A stretch of DNA of 64,000 nt from Pseudomonas sp. NFACC02 (GCF_900110765.1 NZ_FOEO01000003.1:124001-188000), one strand, 5' to 3'. Numbered from the stretch's first letter, positions 52,833 through 62,452 are shown. Notes: generated by a model from the sequence alone, not told the origin. A program made the numbers and translations.

Positions 52833-54050
52833 TCAGTGCAGTGCGCTGGAGCGACTTTTATCGATGTCTTCCGGTTTGACCTGTCCTTGGGACTGGCCGA
52901 ACCGTCGCAGCACGAACGTGCTCACCGCAGCCAGTTCCTCGTTGGAGTAGCTGCCGGCAAAGTCGGGCATTCGCTGGTCCACCCGCATCGCCTTCGGTGT
53001 GTGGCCTTCCAGCAGGGTGGCGATGAGGTTTTTGCCCGTAGGATCGTTGACGGTCTTCAGGCCCGCCAAACCACCTGCCGGTGATTGCCGTCCGCTGCCA
53101 TCGAGCTGGTGACAGGCGACGCAGCTGTCATTGAACAGCTTCAGACCGAGACCTTTTTGCAGCGCCGCATCGTTCATGACCATCGATGGCCGTGTGATCC
53201 CTTCCGCTTGGGCAGGCGTGCTCTTGAGGTAAACCGCGATGGCCTTGAGGTCTTCCGGGGTCAGATAACGCAGGCTGTGCTCCACCGCGTCGGCCATCGG
53301 TCCGCCAGCGCCACCGAAGCCCGGCGCGTAGCCGTTGGAGAGGTAGCTGACAAGGGCGTCTTCCGGCCATGCGCCAATGCCGTGCTGCACATCGGAACTG
53401 ATGTTGTAGGCCTGCCAGTTCCCCAGCTCGGCGCCCGCCAGCGGCCGTCCCGAGCTCATCGCCTGAAAGAGGTTGCGGGGGGTGTGACACTCGCCGCAGT
53501 GGCCCGGCCCCTGAACCAGGTAGGCGCCCCGGTTCCATTCAGCGGTTTGCTTGCTGTCGGGCGTGAAGCGCTCATTGGAAGCAAAGACCGCGTTCCAGAA
53601 CATCATTCCCCACCGCTGGTTGAACGGAAAGGACACGGTGTTCTCGGGCGGAACTTGCTTCACTGGCTCAAGGCTGAAGAGGTAGCCCTTGATCGCCAGA
53701 ATGTCATCGCGCGACATCAGGGTGTAGGAGGTGTACGGGAATGCCGGGTAGTAGTGTTTGCCATCCTTGCCGACACCTTTTTGCAAAGCACTGACGAACT
53801 CGTCGTCGGTCCAGTTACCGATGCCGGTTTCTTTGTCCGGCGTGATGTTGGGTGAATAGATGCTGCCGAACGGCAACTTGAACTCAAGCCCCCCGGCAAA
53901 AGGTTTACCGCCGGGGGTGACATGGCAGGCCATGCAATCGGCCGCCCGTGTCAGGTATTCGCCCTTGCTCAGGGTTGCCGTTTCACTCGCATAAACGCTC
54001 AGGGTCAAGCAACCGGCCACAAGCCCGAGTGCATGATGGAAAAATTTCAT
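52833..54050 (-). CDS. Triheme cytochrome c, membrane electron acceptor
   Basis: The 405-residue exported cytochrome has a signal peptide (1-22, ending VYAS) and three heme c sites: CMACH (39-43), CGECH and CVACH, one per domain. It matches the cytochrome subunits of membrane alcohol and aldehyde dehydrogenases, which pass electrons to quinone or an oxidase. AAGGAG precedes the ATG. It is the third gene after the 2Fe-2S and molybdopterin subunits, ten bases downstream. Confidence 0.93.
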   Translation of the reverse strand: MKFFHHALGLVAGCLTLSVYASETATLSKGEYLTRAADCMACHVTPGGKPFAGGLEFKLPFGSIYSPNITPDKETGIGNWTDDEFVSALQKGVGKDGKHYYPAFPYTSYTLMSRDDILAIKGYLFSLEPVKQVPPENTVSFPFNQRWGMMFWNAVFASNERFTPDSKQTAEWNRGAYLVQGPGHCGECHTPRNLFQAMSSGRPLAGAELGNWQAYNISSDVQHGIGAWPEDALVSYLSNGYAPGFGGAGGPMADAVEHSLRYLTPEDLKAIAVYLKSTPAQAEGITRPSMVMNDAALQKGLGLKLFNDSCVACHQLDGSGRQSPAGGLAGLKTVNDPTGKNLIATLLEGHTPKAMRVDQRMPDFAGSYSNEELAAVSTFVLRRFGQSQGQVKPEDIDKSRSSALH

Positions 54051-54060
54051 GGTGCACTCC

Positions 54061-56253
54061 TTAAACAGTGAAATAGCCCGAGCGGCTCAATGGCAGGCGG
54101 CGTTCGCGTACGCCTGTCGCGGCGTAAAGCGCATTGACCAGCGCTGCCGCCGCCGGAACTGCTCCCGTTTCACCTACGCCACCGGGGCTCTCGACGCTGT
54201 CGATGATATGCACTTCGACCGGGGGCGCGTCGCTCATGCGGATTTGTCGGTACTGGTGGAAGTTGGTCTGCTGAACCTGGCCGTTCTCAATCAGAATTTC
54301 ATTGAATAACGCAGCCGACAGGCCGAACAGGGTGCCGCCCTCCATCTGCGAAGCCACGGAGGTCGGGTTGTTGGCAAACCCGCAGTCGATCACCGTCACC
54401 AGGCGTTTGATGCGCAGGCCTTTCTCGCCGTGTTTCTCAAGCTCGACCACGGTGGCGACAGCGCTGCCAAACACTGAGGACACCGCCACGCCACGACCAG
54501 AGCCGGCAGGCAGGGACGTGTCCCAGCCGGAGATTTGCGCCGCTTTGCGCAACACGGCCTGGGCTCGGGGCTGCGATTGCATCAGGCCAAGTCGATAATC
54601 CACAGGGTCGGCTTTGGCATTGTGGGCCAATTCGTCGATAAAGCATTCCACCGCATACGTACTGCGAAGGGGGCCTACGCCGCGCCACCAGGAGACCGGG
54701 ATGACCTCGGGGTCGTGCCGTATGTAGCGAACCTGCAGATCCTTCAGCGTGTAGATCGGGTCTTTGGCGACTTCGACAGCGTCAAAGTCGACGCCATCGG
54801 CGGGCAGAGCACCGAGGTAGGCCGCCACGACCGACGCGCCCGCGATGCGATGTTCCCATCCGACGGGGCGCAGGTCCTTGTCCAGGGCGGCATTCAGGCG
54901 ATCGACATAGTGCGGGCGATAGCGGTCGTGGGTCATGTCCTCTTCGCGGCTCCAGACCAGTTTGATCGGGTAGCTGAGCTGGCGGGCGATATCCACCGCT
55001 TGAAAAATGAAGTCGGACTCCAGGCGCCGGCCAAAGCCCCCGCCGATCAACTGGTTGTGGATCACGACCTTTTCAACGGGCAGTCCGCAGACTTTCGCGG
55101 CGCCCATCTGGGCCAGGCCGGGTGCCTGGCAGCCGACCCACAGTTCGCATTCATCGGGTCTGACATGGGCGACGCAGGTCATCGGCTCAAGCGGGGAATG
55201 CGAGAGGAAGGGCTGCTCGTAGATCGCTTCAAAACGGCTGGGCGCATTTTTCAGCGCGCTGGCGATGTCGCCTGCCTGGTGCGCAAAAACACCGTCCCCC
55301 GCGCTGGCGTCGAACAGGGATTTATCCAGTTGCGCCGAATCGAGACCTGCGTGAGGGCCCATGTCCCATTCGATGTCCAGGGCGTTGAGCGCTTGCTGGC
55401 AGGCCCAGAAGTTCGTGGCGGTGACCGCGACGGCGTTGTTCAGGCGCACGATGTCTCGAACGCCGGCGACGGCCTTGGCGGCGGCTTTGTTTTTGAGACC
55501 GCGCAGCGTGCCGCCCGAGACAGGGCATGTCCGGGTGGAGGCGATCAGCATGCCGGGCACTTGCAGATCAATCGTGAATTTCGCGCTTCCGTTGACCTTG
55601 TGCGGCGTGTCCAGACGCTGCACGGGTTTGCCCAGCAGCGTAAAGGCACTGACGGGCTTGAGGGGAATGTCGGTCGGCAGCGGAAGGGACGCCGCGGCAT
55701 CGACCAGCTCACCGTAGCCAGCGCTTTGATTATTCGGGCCCAAGACCCGGCCGTTTTCAGCACGGCACTGACTCGGGGCCACTTTCCAGCGCAACGCAGC
55801 GGCCTGAATCAGCACCATGCGCGCGCCAGCCCCGGCCTTGCGCAACGGCTCCCAGGTGTAACGCGTCGAGGTTGAACCCCCGGTGGCCTGGAACGTCAGG
55901 AGCGGGTCGGTATACAACGCCGCATTCGGCGGCGCTTCGGCGATGGTGACCTGGCTCAGAGGGACTTCGAGCTCTTCGGCCACCATCATGGCGATGCCGG
56001 TCTGAACCCCTTGCCCCATTTCAATCTTCGGCGAGATAACAGTGACCGCGCCGGAGTGGTCGATGCGAACGAACGCACCGTAGCCTTTTTCCGCGTTGTC
56101 GCCCAGGTTCGCGCCCTTGACGACGTCCGCCGCGAAGCTGCGCGATACCATCGGGGGCAAATAGGCGCTGATGATCAGACCGCTCAAGGCAGCACCGCCT
56201 TTGAGCAGGCCACGGCGTGAGAGCAGGGTAGGGGACGTTTGATGGTCGGACAT
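54061..56253 (-). CDS. Xanthine-dehydrogenase-family molybdopterin subunit (isoquinoline oxidoreductase beta-like)
   Basis: The 730-residue catalytic subunit has a Tat signal (SRRGLLKGGAALSGLIISAY), so it acts in the periplasm. Conserved stretches include IEMGQGVQTGIAMMVAEELE, GGGFGRRLESDFI, GPLRSTYAVECFIDELA and, near the end, SPGGVGETGAVPAAAALVNA with the catalytic glutamate. The fold is that of IorB and periplasmic aldehyde dehydrogenases, which hydroxylate aldehydes or N-heterocycles using water. The ATG at 56253 follows GAGGGA; 56259 is an alternative start. Confidence 0.92.
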   Translation of the reverse strand: MSDHQTSPTLLSRRGLLKGGAALSGLIISAYLPPMVSRSFAADVVKGANLGDNAEKGYGAFVRIDHSGAVTVISPKIEMGQGVQTGIAMMVAEELEVPLSQVTIAEAPPNAALYTDPLLTFQATGGSTSTRYTWEPLRKAGAGARMVLIQAAALRWKVAPSQCRAENGRVLGPNNQSAGYGELVDAAASLPLPTDIPLKPVSAFTLLGKPVQRLDTPHKVNGSAKFTIDLQVPGMLIASTRTCPVSGGTLRGLKNKAAAKAVAGVRDIVRLNNAVAVTATNFWACQQALNALDIEWDMGPHAGLDSAQLDKSLFDASAGDGVFAHQAGDIASALKNAPSRFEAIYEQPFLSHSPLEPMTCVAHVRPDECELWVGCQAPGLAQMGAAKVCGLPVEKVVIHNQLIGGGFGRRLESDFIFQAVDIARQLSYPIKLVWSREEDMTHDRYRPHYVDRLNAALDKDLRPVGWEHRIAGASVVAAYLGALPADGVDFDAVEVAKDPIYTLKDLQVRYIRHDPEVIPVSWWRGVGPLRSTYAVECFIDELAHNAKADPVDYRLGLMQSQPRAQAVLRKAAQISGWDTSLPAGSGRGVAVSSVFGSAVATVVELEKHGEKGLRIKRLVTVIDCGFANNPTSVASQMEGGTLFGLSAALFNEILIENGQVQQTNFHQYRQIRMSDAPPVEVHIIDSVESPGGVGETGAVPAAAALVNALYAATGVRERRLPLSRSGYFTV

Positions 56254-56263
56254 GGTCATTCCC

Positions 56264-56716
56264 TCATGCCTGGCTGACGCTTTTAATGGCAGCGCGGATA
56301 CGCGTATACGTCGCGCAACGGCACAGGTTGCCAGACATGGCATCGACGATTTGCTCATCGCTGGCCTTGGGATGTTCGGTCAACAGGGCCACGGCGGACA
56401 TGATCTGTCCCGACTGGCAGTAACCGCATTGCACCACCTCGTGCTCCAGCCAGGCTTTCTGTACGGCCTGGCCGACCGGCTGTTCGCCTACGCCTTCGAT
56501 GGTGGTGATCTGTCGACCGGCCACCGCGCTGACGGGCAAGACGCAGGACCGCGTCGCATGGCCGTCCAGATGCACGGTACACACGCCGCATTGGGCGATG
56601 CCACAGCCGTATTTGGTTCCGGTCAGTCCCATGACATCTCGCAAGACCCAGAGCAGTGGCATGTCATCGGGGACATCCAGCTGATGCTCTACGCCATTAA
56701 TCATCAGTTTTTGCAT
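56264..56716 (-). CDS. 2Fe-2S subunit of the molybdenum hydroxylase
   Basis: The 150-residue iron-sulfur subunit carries a plant-type 2Fe-2S site ([17 protein letters not shown] with a later SCVLP) and an all-helical second 2Fe-2S site (QCGYCQSGQ and [12 protein letters not shown]). It transfers electrons from the molybdopterin subunit. It has no signal of its own and would be co-exported with the Tat partner. Its stop precedes the partner start by 10 bases. GAGG precedes the ATG. Confidence 0.94.
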   Translation of the reverse strand: MQKLMINGVEHQLDVPDDMPLLWVLRDVMGLTGTKYGCGIAQCGVCTVHLDGHATRSCVLPVSAVAGRQITTIEGVGEQPVGQAVQKAWLEHEVVQCGYCQSGQIMSAVALLTEHPKASDEQIVDAMSGNLCRCATYTRIRAAIKSVSQA

Positions 56717-56829
56717 TGCAACCTCTGAGGTTCATCACGGTGGACGCTCATGCCGGAATGCTGATTCCGGCATGGGCTCAAAGCTCGGTTTATTCGACGT
56801 CGCCCTGTGTCATCGACCAGGGCGCTCTT

Positions 56830-58455
56830 TTATGATGGTGCGTGTGGAAACCCGCGACCGAGAGCGTTCGATTGCGGCAACGCGGGCAATGTGAAGGCTA
56901 CCCTTGCGCCCCCCTTGCCGTCATCCCTATTTGCAAGTTGAATCACCCCACCTGCGGCCTCGATGATCGACCGACAGATAGGCAGCCCCATGCCCATGCC
57001 TGTTGCCTTGGTGGTGAAAAAGCTGTCAAACAGTTTCCCCTCAAGCCCGGGTGCAATGCCGGGTCCGCTGTCCAGCACTTCAAGCCGGACTTCGCGGGCA
57101 TCCAGAAGCGCGCTTCTGACCGTCAGCTCACGCGTCGATGAGTTTGCGCAGGCCATGGCTTGCGCGGCGTTCATCACCAGATTGACGATCACTTGCTGCA
57201 TCAATACGCGGTCAGCGCGTACCGGCGGTAACGATGTCGCCAGATCCGTCGTCAGCCGCACCGAGTTCTTTCGCAGTTCATGGTCCGTGAACTTAAGCGA
57301 ATCCTGAATCACTTCGTTCAAGGCCAGATCTCGCTCCTGAGCAGGCCGACGCAGCGCCATGCTGCGAATCCGCGTGATCACGTCGTCGGTGCGCTGAGCT
57401 TCGTCAACGATCTGCACCAACGCGTTCTCGACCTCTCGCAGATCAGGCTCCGGGCGTTGCAGCCAGCGTAATCCGGCCTGCGCATAGGTCGAAATCGAGG
57501 TCAGTGGCTGATTGATCTCGTGTGTGATGGACGCGCTCAATTCGCCGAGTATAGAAACGCGTGCCACATGCGCCAGTTCTGTCTGCATGATCTCAAGCGC
57601 GTGGCGCGCCTCCACCAGCTCGGACAGGTCAATGATGCCGATCAGAATCACGCCGCGAGCAATGTTTTCTTTGGAAAAACAGGCCGTGAACAGGCACTCG
57701 AACTCTTTTCCCTCGAGCGTCCTCATGCGCGTGACTTCTATGTTGTCGGGCTGTCCGGCCAGCGATTTCACGACGCAGCGAGCGTAGACCTGGATGCTCT
57801 CGTCGGGCCAGTAGCGATCAATGTTCCCCAACATCTCGGTGCGATCGCCGCGGCCAAACAGCCGGACGCTGTGATCGTTCAAGTCGACGACCTGGGTGCT
57901 TTGCATGAAGTCGCGAACGACTTCCGGGTGCGCAAGGAAGTGCGCTTCCAGATCGTGAACACCGGCGTCGAGTAATGCCCGGATCTTGGGGCCGACTGCT
58001 GTGAAATCGAGCTCCCAGAACGACGCGGCCATGGCCTGGAACAGATTGCGGTAACGGTATTCGCTGGCTTTCAGATGCCGTTCGGTCTCTTTTGCCGAGG
58101 AAATGTCATAGCCGGTTTCCAGAACACCGATGGGCTGACCCGACGCGTCCCTGCGCAGGGACCAGCGCGCATTCACTAGACGGCGGATGCCCGTTCCGGT
58201 CAGCCGGGAAAGTTCCCCTTCCCAATAGCCGTCAGCCAGCAGCCGGGCATGAACGGCGTCGTAATGTTCTTTTTCATGTCTGCATTGAAGCAGCGTGCGA
58301 GCGTGAGCGCCTAACGCTGTGCAGGAGGGCCATCCATATAGCTTGGCGGATGCGCAATTCCAGAAACGGATGTTTCCTTCCATGTCGCGCACGAAAACGG
58401 CGTCGTGAAAACGCTCGAAGACCTCGGCCTCGGCGGGTGTGATCGGTGGACTCAT
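56830..58455 (-). CDS. Soluble PAS-domain sensor histidine kinase (FixL/DctB-like)
   Basis: This 541-residue protein without membrane helices has a PAS domain (about 10-130, AVFVRDMEGNIRFWNCASAK), a second PAS-like region (about 140-275), a HisKA phospho-site SITHEINQPLTSISTYAQAG, and an ATPase with NLVMNAAQAMA, DSGPGIA and GMGLPI. The C-terminal kinase is of the FixL/NtrB kind, which pairs with FixJ-type regulators, and two such genes lie 4-6 kb away on the other strand. It is on the same strand as the molybdenum hydroxylase genes (113 bases before them). Confidence 0.92.
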   Translation of the reverse strand: MSPPITPAEAEVFERFHDAVFVRDMEGNIRFWNCASAKLYGWPSCTALGAHARTLLQCRHEKEHYDAVHARLLADGYWEGELSRLTGTGIRRLVNARWSLRRDASGQPIGVLETGYDISSAKETERHLKASEYRYRNLFQAMAASFWELDFTAVGPKIRALLDAGVHDLEAHFLAHPEVVRDFMQSTQVVDLNDHSVRLFGRGDRTEMLGNIDRYWPDESIQVYARCVVKSLAGQPDNIEVTRMRTLEGKEFECLFTACFSKENIARGVILIGIIDLSELVEARHALEIMQTELAHVARVSILGELSASITHEINQPLTSISTYAQAGLRWLQRPEPDLREVENALVQIVDEAQRTDDVITRIRSMALRRPAQERDLALNEVIQDSLKFTDHELRKNSVRLTTDLATSLPPVRADRVLMQQVIVNLVMNAAQAMACANSSTRELTVRSALLDAREVRLEVLDSGPGIAPGLEGKLFDSFFTTKATGMGMGLPICRSIIEAAGGVIQLANRDDGKGGARVAFTLPALPQSNALGRGFPHAPS

Positions 58456-58529
58456 TCGGGCGCCCTCGATTGGCTGTCAGGTTGACGGAGGGCCACTTTC
58501 TGCAAAGTGGATACAAGGTTAACGCTCAA

Positions 58530-59318
58530 TTACAGGAAACCGGCAATGGCGGTGAGGGTCTGGGGAGCGTTGAGTATTCTGCGGTGCCCGAACCCGTCGG
58601 TAATGACCAGCGTTGAGCTCGTCCATGCGCCATGCAGCGCTTGGGACTGTGAGAGGTTCACGATGCGGTCGCCCGCGTCATGAACGATCAGTCCCTGATG
58701 ACCAAGGCCTGAGGTCAGGGCCTGTAGATCTGCAGAATCAAGCTGGATGCTTGTAAACCCTTCCACCCAGCGTTCGAACGCTTGGGCTTCGTTGGGACCA
58801 AGGCCGTGCGCATGGGCGCTGTCGATCACGACCTGCTTCACCGAGGACGGACCGGCAATGTGCACACTTTTTTCCACCGACAAACCATTCGCCAATGCCC
58901 ATAGAGCAGCCGTAGACCCGCCTGAGTGGCTAATGAGCGCGTGGACGTCGCCCAGCGTCCGGGCAAGCGCCAGAACGGCCTGCCCCGCATGAATCATGCT
59001 CGATACCACGCCCCCGGAGTCACCGTGAGCGGGCGCATCGAACAAGACCACAGAGAACCCTTTCCCCACCAAGGGTTCTACAAAACCCATGAGATGAGAA
59101 CCCCGGCTGCACCAGCCATGCACGAGCAGGACGCAGGGGCCCGTTCCAAAGGTCCAGTAGACGATGTCTTGCGCATCGACACTGAGCCGGGAACGTGCCG
59201 CGTTGGCGAGAAACGTCACTTCCTGTGCAGTGGCCGGGACGCGGTCCGGGATGGCGAATGCCCTGCATGCCGCTTCGAGGGCGGGATCCTTCAACACAGG
59301 GGGCTGGAACGTTCGCAT
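58530..59318 (-). CDS. Alpha/beta hydrolase
   Basis: The 262-residue protein has VLLVHGWCSRGSHLMGF (oxyanion region), the nucleophile in ISHSGGSTAALWAL (S-x-S-G-G in place of G-x-S-x-G), and a C-terminal catalytic histidine in GFGHRRIL. It lies between a carboxymuconolactone decarboxylase-like gene (36 bases upstream) and the histidine kinase gene. Substrate unknown; a thioesterase or lactonase role is possible. Confidence 0.88.
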   Translation of the reverse strand: MRTFQPPVLKDPALEAACRAFAIPDRVPATAQEVTFLANAARSRLSVDAQDIVYWTFGTGPCVLLVHGWCSRGSHLMGFVEPLVGKGFSVVLFDAPAHGDSGGVVSSMIHAGQAVLALARTLGDVHALISHSGGSTAALWALANGLSVEKSVHIAGPSSVKQVVIDSAHAHGLGPNEAQAFERWVEGFTSIQLDSADLQALTSGLGHQGLIVHDAGDRIVNLSQSQALHGAWTSSTLVITDGFGHRRILNAPQTLTAIAGFL

Positions 59319-59354
59319 GGGCTGAGTCCTTGAGGCGTGATACCGCTCAGGCGG

Positions 59355-59891
59355 TTACTCGGGCTTGGGAAAATCGACTGTGGTGTCGTTGACGCGATTG
59401 AACACGTTGGTGAAGGTGATCACGGCGATCGCCAGCCCAATATGAACGATGTCCTCCCCGCTGTAGCCAGCGTCCTGCAGCGTCTGCACCTGGGCGTCGG
59501 GTAGTGTGCCGGGGTTGAGCGCCAGATGGCGTACGAACGCCACGAGGGCATCCCGTTTGGCGTTCCCGGTCGCATGGCCCTCACGAATGTGGTGCATGGT
59601 CTCGACGTTGAGTCCCACCATTTTGCCGACCATGCTGTGGGCGGCCACGCAGTAGTCACAGCCCGCCAGTTCGCTGATCACCAGCTTGATGGTTTCCTGG
59701 TCGGGCTTGCTCAAAGGACCACCGGAGAGCACTTTATCGGCGGCGAGCATCGCCTGGAGCGCGGCAGGGGCCAGGGTCGCGAGGGTGGCGTAAGCGTTGG
59801 GGACCTTACCCAACGATTTTTGGATGCCTGCATAGATGTCTGCCGTTGCGCCAGTGGCTTGTCCTGCGGGAACCGAGATGAAACGTGCCAT
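59355..59891 (-). CDS. Carboxymuconolactone decarboxylase-family (AhpD-like) protein
   Basis: The 178-residue helical protein has the redox motif AGCDYCVAAHSMV (C-x-x-C-x-x-x-H), again AhpD-like. The ATG at 59891 follows GGAG at a good distance. It is the first of a run of minus-strand genes down to the triheme cytochrome, all within 0-113 bases of each other. A related but distinct paralogue is at 28554-29108. It is possibly a peroxidase linked to the oxidative reactions of the operon. Confidence 0.87.
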   Translation of the reverse strand: MARFISVPAGQATGATADIYAGIQKSLGKVPNAYATLATLAPAALQAMLAADKVLSGGPLSKPDQETIKLVISELAGCDYCVAAHSMVGKMVGLNVETMHHIREGHATGNAKRDALVAFVRHLALNPGTLPDAQVQTLQDAGYSGEDIVHIGLAIAVITFTNVFNRVNDTTVDFPKPE

Positions 59892-60464
59892 GGTGAATCT
59901 CCAGATTTGAAGGTCAGCGGGTTTCAAGGCCGAGTTGCCTTGCGGTGATCCGCGAGCGTCGGCGTCCGGGCGTTCGCCTGGACGCCGCCCTCAGCGATTT
60001 GAAGCGTTTAGATGCAACTACCGTTTTGTTCAGTCATGGCGGTTGCTCTTTGTTATTGAAGACTTTAAATACCGCACGATTGAAGCGCAGGGGCGATCTC
60101 CCTGTCGGCGTTATCGGTCCACTGTTATTACAGCGATCAACTTGGAGGCTTGACCAAGACTTTGGTGCGCAGTGTGTAAGTTATATAAGCGTTCGGTGCA
60201 GCCGGTTCTTTAGTCAGTGTCACGCACACGATGACGGCTGCACAGTTCGTACAGATATGGCGTTAAAGTAGTAAGTCGTAGCGTGGCTTAAGCATTGGGC
60301 TTGGCGTAGGATGCAACCGTGATCATCCCCCGATGACCTGCCACCCTGTTCGTTGCGCGCCCCCTCTTGATTTCTGAGCAACAGGGTCATCGTGCATCGC
60401 GTTGACTGGAATTGAAACGACATTTACGGTCATGTTTTCGGACATGACGCCGGACGGAGAGAAA
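59892..60464. other. 573-bp divergent intergenic region
   Basis: The region lies between divergent carboxymuconolactone decarboxylase-like and GlxA-like genes. It contains a GTAAGTTATA element at 60176-60185, a variant GTAAGTCGTA at 60271-60280, and a 9-bp inverted repeat GTGCAGCCG/CGGCTGCAC at 60196-60243 with a 30-base spacer. I see no confident coding frame. It probably holds both promoters. Confidence 0.5.
60176..60280. promoter_or_regulatory. Possible AraC/GlxA operator cluster before the regulator gene
   Basis: GTAAGTTATA (60176-60185) recurs exactly at 61599-61608 before the SDR gene; a weaker variant GTAAGTCGTA is at 60271-60280. The 9-bp inverted repeat 60196-60204/60235-60243 lies between them. 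AraC-type regulators bind direct repeats, so autoregulation is a reasonable guess. Confidence 0.35.
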
Positions 60465-61421
60465 ATGCACAAGATCGGTTACTTCTTGACGGAAGGATTC
60501 CAGGTCATGGCACTGGGCACCCAGTCAGTGTTCGAGTTCGCCAACGTTGTCGCCAAGGAGCAGGTCTATCAGGTCACCAATTATTCGCTGACCGGCGGGG
60601 TCGTCACTTCATCGATCGGGGCCTCGATCAATACCGAGCGAGCCTCCTCCGAGTCGCAGGCCGATACGTGGATGGTGTCCGGCATTGTCGATCCTCTTGC
60701 CCGGGACAGCACCGTCGAAGAGCTGGATTTCGTGAAATCTGCCGCCCATCGCGCCCAGCGCGTCGGTGGAATGTGCACAGGGGCATTCATGCTTGCGGAG
60801 GCCGGATTGCTCGAAGGGCGGCGTGTCACGACGCATTGGGCCTACGCTGGCGTGCTCAAGGAGCGCTTTCCGAACACGCATGTCGAGGCCGACCGGATTT
60901 TCATCAATGACGGCAGCATCTGGACGTCAGCCGGGCTTTCAGCGGCCATGGATCTGGCGCTGGGGATGGTCGAGAAGGACCTTGGGCATGAGCTGGCGAA
61001 TAAGGTCGCTCGCGTTCTGGTCATGTATCACCGCCGATCCGGAGGGCAGTCCCAGCACTCGGAAATGCTCAACATAGCGCCCAGGTCCGACCGGATTCAG
61101 ACGGCGCTGGCCCATGCCCGGGCCAACCTGGGAGGTGATTTGAGCGCGGATGCCCTGGCCAGGATCGTTCACCTGAGTGAGCGACAATTCAGGCGGATTT
61201 TCCTGTCGGAAACCGGTATGTCCCCCGCCAAGGCAGTGGAACAGCTTCGGCTTGAGACCGCCAGAAACATGATTCAACGGGGGCATCACCCGCTGGAAAT
61301 CGTTGCGAGAGAAACAGGGTTTCGCGACAGGCGCCATTTACGCGAGGTATTTATCCGCAAACTAGGCGTGTCCCCACAGTCGTTGCGACGCGATGCCCGA
61401 GAAGGCGACGCGGTTATATAA
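60465..61421 (+). CDS. GlxA-type AraC regulator (DJ-1/PfpI domain + AraC HTH)
   Basis: The 318-residue protein has an N-terminal class I glutamine-amidotransferase-like domain (IGYFLTEGFQVMALGTQSVF and GGMCTGAFMLAEAGLLEGRR, the nucleophile-elbow cysteine retained as C-T-G) and a C-terminal AraC HTH (LSADALARIVHLSERQFRRI and PLEIVARETGFRDRRHLREV). The fusion is typical of GlxA and ArgR/CdhR-like regulators sensing amino acids or betaines. The ATG at 60465 follows GGAGAG. It probably controls the SDR gene downstream. Confidence 0.92.
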   Translation: MHKIGYFLTEGFQVMALGTQSVFEFANVVAKEQVYQVTNYSLTGGVVTSSIGASINTERASSESQADTWMVSGIVDPLARDSTVEELDFVKSAAHRAQRVGGMCTGAFMLAEAGLLEGRRVTTHWAYAGVLKERFPNTHVEADRIFINDGSIWTSAGLSAAMDLALGMVEKDLGHELANKVARVLVMYHRRSGGQSQHSEMLNIAPRSDRIQTALAHARANLGGDLSADALARIVHLSERQFRRIFLSETGMSPAKAVEQLRLETARNMIQRGHHPLEIVARETGFRDRRHLREVFIRKLGVSPQSLRRDAREGDAVI

Positions 61422-61587
61422 AACCGTTGAAGTATCGGGAGGAACGGGCGCCTGTTTTTAACGGGCAATACGGTCTTCTCGATACGCGACCTAACCTTTC
61501 GTATGAATTGACCCTGACGCCGTGCGGGGCCAGAGTGCGTGACACACGCTTGCAGTCCGCCGTATTAAACCGGCTTCTCTACGTTGT

Positions 61588-61610
61588 TTATACGATAAGT
61601 AAGTTATACG
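61588..61610. promoter_or_regulatory. TTATACG direct repeats upstream of SDR gene
   Basis: TTATACG at 61588-61594 and 61604-61610 form direct repeats with 16-base spacing, the arrangement used by AraC-family proteins. The second overlaps the GTAAGTTATA element shared with the GlxA-like gene promoter. They are about 80 bases upstream of the start at 61691. Confidence 0.4.
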
Positions 61611-61690
61611 CGACTGACCGCTTAAACCGCGCTTGTGGCCGGCACATCATGATGTGTTGTCATGAACTTCCCACGTTAGGATTGATCTCC

Positions 61691-62452
61691 ATGCAACTGA
61701 CCAATAACACACTTTTTATTACCGGCGGCGCCTCGGGTATCGGGCGTGGTCTCGCAGAGGCTTTCCATAAACTGGGTAATAAAGTCATTATCGCAGGCCG
61801 CCGCAAGGCGTTACTCGACGAGGTCATCGCAGCCAATCCGGGGATGGAAGGCCTCGAACTCGACATCAATGACCGTGACAGCATCGATACAGTCGCCAAG
61901 ACGCTGATCAGCCGTTACCCGACGCTGAATGTGTTGATCAACAACGCGGGGATCATGCCGTTCGATGACGCCGCCGGCCGCATCGACGACGCGACGATGG
62001 TCGGAACGATCACCACCAATTTGATGGGGCCGATCCGCCTGACCTCGGCGCTAATAGAGCACCTGAAATCTCAACCTCGTGCCGTGATCATCAATAACAC
62101 CTCCGTTCTGGCTTTTGTGCCTCTGGCCGGCAATGCAGTCTATTCGGCGACCAAAGCGGCGCTGCACTCTTATTCGCTTTCTCAACGCTTCATGTTGCGT
62201 GACACCTCGGTAACGGTGCAGGAAATCGCGCCGCCATGGGTGAATACCGATCTCATTCACAAGAGCGATGATTCTCGTGCGATGCCGCTTGACGCGTTTA
62301 TCGAGGAGACCATGCGGGGTCTGGCGACCGAGGTGCCGGAGGTGATCGTTGAGGCCATTCGCCCGTTGCGCGATAACCCGGGTTCGCAGGAGCACGCGTT
62401 GATCCATGGGTTCAACCAGTCGGTGGTGGATAACCCGATTCCGGTGGGTTAA
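61691..62452 (+). CDS. SDR-family oxidoreductase (DltE-like)
   Basis: The 253-residue SDR has FITGGASGIGRGLAEAFHKL (cofactor), NNAGI, a catalytic serine in INNTSVLAF, and VYSATKAALHSY (Y-x-x-x-K). It begins at 61691 where the homology starts, with AGGA upstream; the earlier in-frame sequence is non-conserved and AT-rich. It resembles DltE/YciK-type SDRs of unknown substrate. It lies 270 bases after the GlxA-type regulator and 88 before a response regulator. Confidence 0.9.
   Translation: MQLTNNTLFITGGASGIGRGLAEAFHKLGNKVIIAGRRKALLDEVIAANPGMEGLELDINDRDSIDTVAKTLISRYPTLNVLINNAGIMPFDDAAGRIDDATMVGTITTNLMGPIRLTSALIEHLKSQPRAVIINNTSVLAFVPLAGNAVYSATKAALHSYSLSQRFMLRDTSVTVQEIAPPWVNTDLIHKSDDSRAMPLDAFIEETMRGLATEVPEVIVEAIRPLRDNPGSQEHALIHGFNQSVVDNPIPVG

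Noticed and set aside
54535..55875. 446-codon plus-strand frame opposite the molybdopterin subunit
   Set aside because: Reverse-strand reading of a long GC-rich gene with intact catalytic motifs; no start signal or homology.
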